Below are positions 35,268 through 43,906 of a DNA stretch of 64,000 nucleotides, piece by piece (the first letter of the stretch is position 1; the number at the start of each line of letters is the position of its first letter). The notes under the pieces were generated by a model that was not told where the DNA came from, made no database searches, and saw only the letters and a program-made list of their open reading frames with translations. The stretch is from positions 114,477,660 through 114,541,659 of the forward strand of contig NC_035448.2 of NCBI RefSeq assembly GCF_002127325.2, written 5' to 3'. This DNA is from Helianthus annuus. Lineage: Eukaryota; Streptophyta; Magnoliopsida; Asterales; Asteraceae. The translations under genes were made by a program, and so were the position numbers.

Positions 35268-36087
35268 TGTCAACACTATGAGTTATGCGAACCTTAATGT
35301 AGGGTGGGCATTACCGCTAGCTAACACATGAAGTTATCATTTCATAGCTTGAAACTGTCCTGTCACGCTCAATACATTACACATATCCAACAACCTTATA
35401 ATCCTAGGAATGACATTGAAATCAAAGACAGTGCAGTGCATATATGCTACTCACTATATACAATCGTTCCAAAGAAAAAAAACCTTGTTCTAATTCCTCT
35501 TTCCACAACGATTGTCATGGAAAACAATAAATAGAAATGCATTTGGTACTTTATTTTTGAACCAATAAGAACCAAACAACACCCAACAATAATTACCTTA
35601 AATTACCTTGGCTACTTCAACCCCTGAATTGTGCTCTGACTTTTGACCCAACCAAACCTAAATATGGTAACTCACTGCCTAGTAACCGATCACAAACAAC
35701 ACAACAAAACCTTCTACAAAGAGATTGTGTGTTCTTCTAGCTATGGTAACCCACTGCCTAGTAATCGGATCACAAACATAGTAAATTTGAGGTCCCAATG
35801 AACAACATAAAATCAAACTTTAAACTTGATAGTAACTTTTTGGACGGATTATGTCAAAAACATCTTCAAATTTACGATTGCAAACACTTTTAAACCAAAA
35901 AAAACTGATTTCAGTGAACATCCATAAGGTATTTCAACTTTAAGGTTAGCTAGTGCTAGCAAACACTTTTGAAATTTAGGGTATTATGTAAACCTAGAAA
36001 GTATTTCAAATTTAGAGTTCAAAGGTGGTGTGAGAGATGAAAATGGTGGTACGAGAGACGAGCGGGAGCAGATGAGATTGTCTGGCG
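35268..36087. other. Intergenic DNA with an imperfect direct repeat
   Basis: A 35-36 bp segment beginning TATGGTAACTCACTGCC (35663-35697) is repeated as TATGGTAACCCACTGCC (35742-35777). Nothing else is recognised. Confidence 0.55.
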
Positions 36088-36339
36088 GTGACAATTTTTA
36101 GGGTTAGAGAAATCTGCAAGTACTCAAATCAATCTCCCAACTACATAAGAGAATGTATGAACAAGAAACAAGAACAGCTGAAGATCAAAGGACGTGACAA
36201 GCCAAAGCTTAGAAAGGAAATTGAAAAAATCATAGATGAATGGATTGCTGCAAGGAATCTGTACAAGACAATGTACAAGGAATGCAGCAAGCCCATATCT
36301 CACAAGAAGCAACTGAAAGCTGGATACCTCTATCACTAA
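36088..36339 (+). CDS. Small hypothetical protein, 83 residues
   Basis: An intact frame encodes a highly charged, probably helical product with the stretch KPKLRKEIEKIIDEWIAARN. I do not recognise it. Base composition across 36115-36340 is more coding-like (fewer A/T runs) than its flanks, so it could be an exon fragment carried in by a transposon, or chance. It ends 143 bp before the copia LTR. No signal peptide or membrane segment is seen. Confidence 0.25.
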   Translation: MTIFRVREICKYSNQSPNYIRECMNKKQEQLKIKGRDKPKLRKEIEKIIDEWIAARNLYKTMYKECSKPISHKKQLKAGYLYH

Positions 36340-36481
36340 AACAACTAATGTCTTTGAAAAACAATTTTTAATTTGTTTGTCTTGTTTGAACAATGATTCT
36401 GTTTCATCTTGTTTATTTAAGTTCATGTTTTGAATTCCATGTTATGAGTAGTTATTTTTCTTACAACATTTAGCGGGAAAT

Positions 36482-36903
36482 TGTTAGTCTTAGGATCTGA
36501 GTTTCAATTGTTTGAAAAAGTTTAAGATGAATAATGGAAGATGATAACAAATATGGAAATAGTGCAGCGGAATGAAGATAAACTTTAATTCACAAACAAT
36601 GGAAGATTTTCTTTCATCATGAATACTTTAAGTTGATTGATTGATTCACGTATGCATGTATAAAAGTTAGAATATGTTATGCAAAAGCTTGATTTATTAC
36701 AAAGATACAGAGGGTTTAAATAGCCAGCTACAAGAGCTACAACAGGAGACAAGAATAGAAACGAGAGAAATAAGGCTAGAACTATGGCTAGGACTATGGA
36801 AACCTATTGACTAGAAATTATTCTCTAAATATGTATTGACCATATAAACGGAAATATACATTGATTATACAATTATAAATTGGTATCCTTGATATCCTTA
36901 ATA
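36482..36903 (-). repeat. 3' LTR of the copia element, about 422 bp
   Basis: On the minus strand it starts TATTAAGGATATC, next to the polypurine tract TTGCGGGGGCA, and is judged to end CTAACA at 36482. The start would have been TGTTA, making an imperfect inverted pair with TAACA. A TATA-like GCTATTTAAACC lies at about 36711-36725 and an AATAAA follows. The outer end is an estimate. Confidence 0.6.
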
Positions 36904-36929
36904 TGCCCCCGCAAGATGGAGGATCCATC

Positions 36930-38243
36930 GGAGACTCCAATCTTGGACCTAGTTGTTGTAACGGACTCCGACTAAGAGGTTTAGTTAACATATCAGCAAG
37001 TTGATCAGCAGAGTGAATGTGAAGAACCTTTAATGAGCCATTAGCCACCTTTTCCCGAACAAAGTGGTAGTCGAGTGCCACATGTTTCATACGCGAGTGA
37101 TAGACCGGATTAGCACATAGATAAGTAGCTCCAGCATTGTCGCAAAATAATGTAGGAGGTTTAGTTGGTGATAGACCAAGTTCCAATAGTAGGTTCTGGA
37201 CCCAAGATAGTTCGGCAGCTCCATTTGCTAATGCCTTGTACTCCGCCTCGGTTGAAGATCGAGAGACCGATTTTTGACGCGCTGAGCGCCAGGAGAGAAC
37301 GTTTGAGCCAAGATAGATGATGTATGCAGTTGGGGAGCGCCCCCCATCTGCAATACCACCCCAGTTAGAGTCGGTAAATGCGGTAAGATCAATGGGAGAC
37401 CCATGGTTAAGAAACAAACCGTGATGGATGGTGCCTTTCAGGTAGCGGAGAACACGTTTTAAGCTTGCCAATGAAGTTGAGTTGGGGAATGCATGTATTG
37501 TGAGAGCTTGTTGATGGCATAGGAGACATCAGGTCGAGTGAAGGCAAGGTATTGGAGAGAACCCACCAGTTGACGATATGGTGTAGGGTCAATCTGAAAT
37601 GAGCCATCAACAGGAGAAAGAGACTCAGTGGAACTGAGGGGTGTGGCAACGGGTTTAGTGCCATCCATTTTGAACTTGGTGAGGATATTTTGCACATGAG
37701 CATGCTGAGATAAAAACAAACCATTGGTGGTGGAAATGACTTCTATACCAAGGAAGTGGTGTAGCATACCGAGATCTTTAATAGAGAATTTTTTTGATAA
37801 TGCACCAATCGTATGTTGGACAAAAGTATCATTGTTGCCGGTCAAGACAATATCATCAACATATACCAAAAAGTACAAGACAATGCCATCCCGATTGTAG
37901 ATGAACAAAGAGGGGTCCGCGAAGGATTTTCGAAAACCAAGTTCAAGGAAGAACGTTGCAAGCTCCATATACCATGCATGTGGTGCTTGTTTGAGCCCAT
38001 AGAGAGATTTTCGTAGGCGACAAAGGTAGTGTGGGAGATCCGGATTGACATATTCCAGGGGTTGAGTCATGTAAACCACTTCATGCAAGGTGCCATGTAA
38101 GAAGGCGTTGTTGACATCGAGTTGTCGAATGGACCAATTTTGAGATAAGGCAATGGAAAGGACGGTACAGATAGTCACAGACTTAGTAACTGGACTAAAC
38201 GTTTCAAAGTAATCCTTCCCATATTCTTGTAGAAAACCTTTGG
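36930..38243 (-). pseudogene. pol: Copia pol: reverse transcriptase and RNase H, truncated and frameshifted
   Basis: RT is shown by [25 protein letters not shown] and the catalytic [10 protein letters not shown]. After a small deletion near 37459-37471, copia RNase H continues with [22 protein letters not shown] and CDNAGATYL, ending near the CGGILRIS motif by the polypurine tract. The frameshift falls in the segment [13 protein letters not shown] between the two domains. The 5' end is lost at the element 2 insertion. It is not functional. Confidence 0.88.
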
Positions 38244-38887
38244 TGTAACACCTCGAAATTTTGTGTCCAATAATGTATTGACACGTGTCTTAAGTTTACA
38301 CGTGGCGCTTTATATTTAATAAAGGACTAATGTTGACAAACCTTGAAAGTATATAAATTCGAGGGTTATAAATGTCAAACAAGGGTAAGTATACTGTATA
38401 GTAACCCTAAACGATGCTCGTACCTTCAAACGAATAAATCATGGGTCGTACGGAAGCGAAACGCGGAAGAAAGTGAGAGATTACAAGTTACGGGGGTTAA
38501 CTGTGTCAACATGTTTAATTATACCTCTGAGTGACCCTTTGACGTACCCGAGGCTTTGTAACAGTAAAATACGCTCACTGGAATATACTGTATAAATTCC
38601 GCGAAGTTCCGTTTTAAAACGAGAAAGTTATGATCAAATTCGTACGAGAAGGGCTAAAAGCGTCAACAATGAAAGTTAAGGATTTCCGAATAATTAACAA
38701 GATAACCGGGGACTTAACAGTACGGGTAAATAACACGAGGCCCTTAGTTGTAAATAATCAAGGGCCAAATCGCAAGGTTACCCCTTCAAACCCGAAAGGT
38801 CAGGTTATTAATTACCAAAGATTTCGTTACTAATTACAAGATTTTGTTAATCATTACGAAAAGATTGAAAAAGATTTAAAAATAACC

Positions 38888-38997
38888 TTTACGGACCGCA
38901 AGGGTCCTGCCTTACAGACCGTAAAGGGGTGAATGATTAAGCTTGTCTCCGCCACAGGCTTACGGACCGCAAGGCCCAAGCCATACGGTCCGTAAGC
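38888..38997 (+). repeat. Palindromic ACGGACCG cassette in U3 of element 2
   Basis: Four copies of a TTACGGACCGYAAG-type motif lie at about 38888-38902, 38910-38926, 38959-38973 and 38981-38997, alternating in orientation so that they can fold. The cassette ends about 175 bp before the TATA box. It recurs in the 3' LTR at 49149-49258. Confidence 0.8.
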
Positions 38998-39171
38998 GAT
39001 GCCCAGCGACAGAAAGTTGGCTGTTGGCTGTTTAAAGCGGTAAAACATTTAAGAATGGGTTTCCCAGAGGTATGGGCGTCGCCTACTCGACCCATAGCAC
39101 CTTAGGCCACCTGCCATTCATCCATACTCATTTGTAGTGTGTGTTGTAATAATCTAGAGGCCAATCTTGTG

Positions 39172-39443
39172 CTATAAAAGGCCATTCATAGTTCACTATT
39201 AGAACACACCTCAAAACTTAACTTCTGATCATTCTTGGAGCTCTCAAGCTTTACTCTATCATTCTAAGTCGTGCACTAACCCTCTGTAAGTTGTCTAATC
39301 TTTTGTGGTTTAGTTTTTTGCTTAGTATATAGCTAAAAATCAAACCGTCGTAATTACGGTTTGACTTCGAGATTAGTCTACAATGGCTCAGTCATATCTC
39401 GAATCAAAAGTTGTTATGTGTTGGTATTTATGTGGGTAATAAA
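39172..39443 (+). promoter_or_regulatory. Promoter and R-region landmarks of element 2
   Basis: TATA box CTATAAAAG is at 39172-39180. The perfect consensus splice donor GTAAGT is at 39286-39291. A hairpin at 39340-39364 has 9-nt arms TCAAACCGT and ACGGTTTGA around 7 nt. AATAAA is at 39438-39443. The 3' LTR repeats them (donor 49546, hairpin 49599-49623). Functions are inferred from consensus and from shared spacing with elements 1 and 3. Confidence 0.75.
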
Positions 39444-41617
39444 CCTCTAAAAGGGTTCCCCCTGATCACCACTCTAACTAGTTCAAATGTCGAGTCAAAC
39501 GTATGCTTAAAAAGTCAACGGAAAGTCATTTTTGCGATTCTTGCATAATCTGTAATATAGATGATATGAAACCTGTTTGAACACTCATAAAACATGATAT
39601 TAAGTATATAAACTTGTCTAAACTCGTTTGATTCGGCCATTGGATATATTGACCCGGTTCGGAGCCGAATGTCGCAAAAGTTTGACTTTTGCTTTGACTT
39701 CAGTTCTGACCCGTTTTAGTGCAATGTAGATATGCCTTAGGACTCTCTTAGGACCAGGTCACGTGATGGTATCACCCTTTGTGACCGGTTCGTTGTTTGT
39801 CCGAGTCTTTTACGCATTTCCGTTAATTACTTAAAAGTTGACTGTAACGCCCTTTTTAAAATAAAACGAGTATTTCGGACATGTGAAGGGACCATAACCT
39901 TGCTTACTAAATTCTAAGCATGTCCCTAAAGTTTCACGCCAATCCGAGGTCTAGAATGGGAGTTATGCTAAATAGCGCATTTATAAGAAACTTTTGTAAT
40001 AAACGGCGCCATTAGCATAACGCCTACCTAAACCAAGATTTCATCACCAAAACTTTTACCCACTTTAGTAAAATAATATTTTGGGATTTTTAAAGATTTT
40101 TAATTAATTTTAACCTGCTCATAACCTGCGGTTATGGCTACGGTTCGGTAAATACCGAATATGCCCTTTTCGGCCAAAACTTGAGTTCTACAAGGTCTTT
40201 TGACCCGATTCCAGTTGCTACTGATTTTAAATAATAAATAAGATATTTTAGACTTATTAAACTGATCGGGAAACTCTGGTTTCCTGTAGAACTCAGAAAT
40301 CCCTTTAAAAGTCTTTAAAATGACCGGAAAACCCCTACGGGGCGTATAATGAACTAAAACTCGTTACGGGCATTATGGAAGGTATCCTACTGATACCACA
40401 ACCTCTTTAAAGTATATTGGCTTAGGAAAACAGTGTAGGACTCCTGCGGTTACCCGTTGCGCCTATTGCGCGCACGGTTCGGCTTATGTAACTAGTTTAC
40501 ATAAATCAGCCGATACGGGTCAAACCATATCTTTTTGACCCCAAGATTCAGAGTGTGAATAATAAACCCGTATAAAACAAGTCTCCGAACTTGTCGGGTC
40601 AGAATCACATTCCATTCTCGGTTTTCGCCTTTCACGCGATTAAACCGTATCTATCCCTCGAAACTAACCGGTCTAGGCTACGGCTAATATAAAGACCCGT
40701 TAGGATTCTAATAGGTTATTTTAAAACCTTCGTTCCAGAATAGGAGCCCCAGTAAAAGATATCTGTGATTTAACTGATTAAGGACAATACTTGCAAAGGT
40801 AAATACTTTTAACTTATTTTCCCTTATATGGGCTTGGGTTACGGTATATAAAATACCGCTTGATTGAGCATCAAATCTTCCATCGCTTAGGTGGTTAATT
40901 GAATAATTTGATCGGCTCGTTTAAACAGTCTTGTTACTTAAAAGCCTTTGGGGGGTTAATGACCATGTCCTGGATATCCTTGGCATCATTCGAAGAAATG
41001 GCCACGACCTTGACAGTCGGGTGTAGGCGTACACCCGGTTTTATGTCTATACTATTAAAAGACGTAGCCGATGGTTTACCCACCTCGGTTTTACGCAATG
41101 TGGTGTGTCTATTGATCTTTAACCCGGACAGGATCCGGGCTACTGAACGCATAGAAGGAACATGTAATTCGTTCACAAGATTATAATTTTAAATAATTCT
41201 CCCAAGTTATAAAAGAATTTGTGCCTCGTGCATTCAAATCAATTTTAATAAACATTTTACAAAAGAGTCGGTTGAATGTATTTACCAGTGTAAACTGACG
41301 TATTTTCCCCAAAAAGATTAAGTGCAGGTACTACACGAAATCGGCTGGCAATAGCTCCTTAGCATCTTAAGAAGTCTCGCAAGCTTGATGTCTTATCTGT
41401 TGAACAACATTTCTATTTATTTTTGATCCCTCCTGTGGATACTATTCAACTATATGTGATACACTCGATATTGCAATAAATGGTTGGATAATATTTATCT
41501 TTATGCTTCCGCTGTGCATTTATATATTGTGGTTTGACTATAATGTTGCCAACTACGTCACGGTAATCCCCCACCGGGCCCACCGGTGATACACGTGGAA
41601 ATCAGGGTGTGACAGGT

Positions 41618-41630
41618 TGGTATCAGAGCC
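41618..41630 (+). other. Primer-binding site of element 2 (tRNA-iMet)
   Basis: TGGTATCAGAGCC lies three bases after the LTR end and is complementary to the 3' end of initiator tRNA-Met. Confidence 0.93.
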
Positions 41631-41782
41631 AACATTGAGTGAATTAAACACTATCCTAATGTGTTTAATCTCAATGACACAATTGCACATACTTGAGTCT
41701 AGACAAGAACATAGGACAAACTCGAATTGTTATTCCAAGGTTGTCTTTTTCTTTTATTATTGTTATTTAAAGTTTTGAAAGC

Positions 41783-41784
41783 AG
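41783..41784 (+). other. Candidate splice acceptor before the extra ORF
   Basis: A T-rich run is followed by GAAAGCAG, then GAAAT and the ATG at 41790. Element 3 has the matching GGAGCAG, GAAA, ATG. Confidence 0.5.
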
Positions 41785-41789
41785 GAAAT

Positions 41790-42998
41790 ATGCCGCCAGT
41801 GATTTTCCGAGGAAGAGGAAGGGGAAGAAGAGGCAGAGGAGAGATCGTTACTCATCACGATCACGAAGCCGGACCTTCAAATACGCGAGCTCCTTCGACC
41901 ACAAGGAGTGAAGAACCGCAAAGGCGAAGAGACCTTTATGAACCTGCGAGGCATTCCACCTCGCATAGCTCGACGCCATCATACCGGCACTCATTCGGGC
42001 CAAATTCCGAAAATGATCCCAACAACCCGCAACCCTCCTACATACCTCTACAGCGTTCGGTATCGCACCGAAATTTTGACGACCCTACTCCATACTTCCG
42101 AGGTCAGTTTAATCCAGCTGACTACATCCAGGAACCGTCAGGCTTTGTTCCGTTAGGACCACAAGATCACTTCTCCGAAGATCATATGGACGAGGATACT
42201 GATCCGACAGAACCTGCTCGTGGTACGCCCACGCATCCAATAGAAATCTCTGATGGGTCATCCTTTCATGGTACACCCTATCAGGGACCAGATAGCTTCA
42301 TGGCGTTGTTTAATCAACACGAGTGGTACCACACGCCACAGACATCACAACAACCACAACATCCGCGAGATCCCTCCGAGGATTCACGTTTCGTGGCAGT
42401 TACGCCACCACCTTCGCCACCGGTACAGCCAGTAATGCCTGATCCGCCAAGGCGTAGGAGGACAAATGCTCGTATGTCCACCCGAGGAGGGGAATTTCAC
42501 TTCAGCACCCCTCGACACTCTAGTAGTAGCCACTACCCGCCACTACAAGAAGAAGGACCTTCAAGTCCTGTACAGGAGGCGAACTCCGCACCAGCTGCAC
42601 CAACTTCGCCACCATTTGGGTATGACCACCCAATACCTGCATATACGGGTCCAACGGCTTACAACCCGTTCGAACCGTCATCACAAGCACATTACAATTA
42701 CAACTATGAGCGCGACCCATATGTGGTAGGGGCTAGGTATAATGCCCGCTATCCAGACGGAGCATATGGAAACATGGGAATACCGGACTACTCAGCTCAT
42801 GGGTGTCCAGCACCTCCCAGACCTCCAGTTCCGCAACAGGCGCCACAACCACGTTTCTCTCCTCCCGAACAAGAAGAAATACTCCACCGCTTGAGCCGTG
42901 TGGAAAGAGACTTCGAGGAAGAACGTAAGAGCCACCGAGGATTCCTCAAGGGCTTAGCAAACCTACTGAAGGGCAAGAAAAAGAAACGTGACCATTAG
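41790..42998 (+). CDS. Extra ORF between primer site and gag (unknown protein, 402 residues)
   Basis: The product is not recognised. It begins MPPVIFRGRGRGRRGRGE, an RG-rich stretch typical of nucleic-acid-binding proteins. Residues about 25-355 are rich in Pro, Ser, Gln, His and Tyr and look disordered, with an acidic patch near 130-145. The tail has a heptad-like segment (EQEEILHRLSRVERDFEEER) and ends in a lysine cluster, GKKKKRDH, a possible nuclear-localisation signal. The frame is open 21 codons upstream, but the ATG at 41790 matches the only start in element 3. The element 3 product (404 residues) is about 88% identical and also intact, although both elements' gag-pol frames are broken. 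Element 1 has no counterpart. Confidence 0.75.
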   Translation: MPPVIFRGRGRGRRGRGEIVTHHDHEAGPSNTRAPSTTRSEEPQRRRDLYEPARHSTSHSSTPSYRHSFGPNSENDPNNPQPSYIPLQRSVSHRNFDDPTPYFRGQFNPADYIQEPSGFVPLGPQDHFSEDHMDEDTDPTEPARGTPTHPIEISDGSSFHGTPYQGPDSFMALFNQHEWYHTPQTSQQPQHPRDPSEDSRFVAVTPPPSPPVQPVMPDPPRRRRTNARMSTRGGEFHFSTPRHSSSSHYPPLQEEGPSSPVQEANSAPAAPTSPPFGYDHPIPAYTGPTAYNPFEPSSQAHYNYNYERDPYVVGARYNARYPDGAYGNMGIPDYSAHGCPAPPRPPVPQQAPQPRFSPPEQEEILHRLSRVERDFEEERKSHRGFLKGLANLLKGKKKKRDH

Positions 42999-43906
42999 TC
43001 CTTATGTATGTTCTAATGTAATGTTTATTTTAAATAAGTCCCTGCGTGGACGTTTATCGTATTTCAGTCCCTACGTGGACTTATCTTTTAGTCCCTGCGT
43101 GGACACCTATCTTGTATTAGTCCCTGCGTGGACTTGTCTCTTATTTTTACCTCTAGGTAGGTATGTACTGTTTAAAAGACCCGTTTAGGGCGGTGTGTAA
43201 TCGTATTAAAAATTATGGAATGTTACATTATGAATTTCATTTTGTTATTACTATATATGAAATAGGTCAAAATCATTCCTTTTAATTTGATCTGCCTAAA
43301 TAAAGAATCTTCAGAGTGAAACCTAGCCAGGTGTCTTTTAAGATCCGGCCAAGATGGTAAGACCTAATTAAAAGATTCGGATTCCCTGTTAACCTCTGTA
43401 AGCATGTTAACAATCATGACAGATGTGATTCGTTAAAGTCACACACGTCATTCTTATACAAGAATCCTTTAAAGGATTCCAAAGCCCAAATTAATGATAT
43501 AATAAATCATGGGTTAAATCATCAATAAAGATGATCACTTGTTAAACATCCATAAGCGATGTAGTGCCTACGGGCCATACATATGGTCATAATAAGGCAA
43601 AAGACAGTGGTGGTTTAGGACTCCCTGTCAGAAGGAGTAAAAGGACTACGGTTCAAACCTTCATACCTTGATTCTCCGTAATCTCGACCAAATATTATAA
43701 TAACGTCCTCGTGACTAGGCTTATATGCCGCTAGCAATATTAATTGTGATTAGGATAAGTATGTTCAAATCCTAAATATAAAGTGAGTAACAAATTAACC
43801 GGATATGGTCTTAGTTACCATGGTTAATGAATTGCCATAAAAGACAATTCAATGATAAACTCCTAAATAGAATTTTCATTATCTTCTGCAGCAGATACAA
43901 GCTACT
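42999..43906 (+). other. Leader between the extra ORF and gag in element 2
   Basis: It starts with four copies of GTCCCTGCGTGGAC (43038, 43067, 43091, 43120; the second has A for G). It later holds one copy of the segment GTGCCTACGGGCC (43561-43574) that is expanded tenfold in element 3. TTATCTTCTGCAGCAG ends at 43894, a strong splice-acceptor candidate 12 bases before the gag ATG. Confidence 0.7.
43038..43133 (+). repeat. GTCCCTGCGTGGAC repeats after the extra ORF
   Basis: Four 14-bp copies are spaced 29, 24 and 29 bp apart. Each is partly self-complementary (GTCC with GGAC). Element 3 has the same kind of array at 59317-59412. Confidence 0.85.

Larger units (their letters stand above)
36482..38243 (-). 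mobile_element. Ty1/copia retrotransposon, 3' half
   Basis: It is read on the minus strand from the break at 38243: RT, RNase H, polypurine tract, LTR. The 5' half (LTR, gag, integrase) would lie beyond element 2, outside the window. Element 2 is inserted in the RT gene, just upstream of the sequence encoding [20 protein letters not shown]. Confidence 0.88.
38244..41614 (+). repeat. 5' LTR of element 2, 3371 bp
   Basis: It starts TGTAACACCTCG and ends CAGGGTGTGACA. U3 is about 0.95 kb, R about 0.25 kb, and U5 more than 2 kb, judged from the TATA and AATAAA positions. Small reading frames inside, such as 38343-38534 and 40899-41186, have no recognisable content. Confidence 0.93.

Noticed and set aside
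41727..41789. Upstream start of the extra ORF in element 2
   Set aside because: Element 3 starts only at the MPPVIF methionine, and the extension is a T-rich acceptor-like tract.
42466..42729. Alternative frames inside the extra ORF (also 59558-59986)
   Set aside because: They are open because of the base bias of the proline-rich ORF; the main frame has a matching start, stop and conserved ends in both elements.
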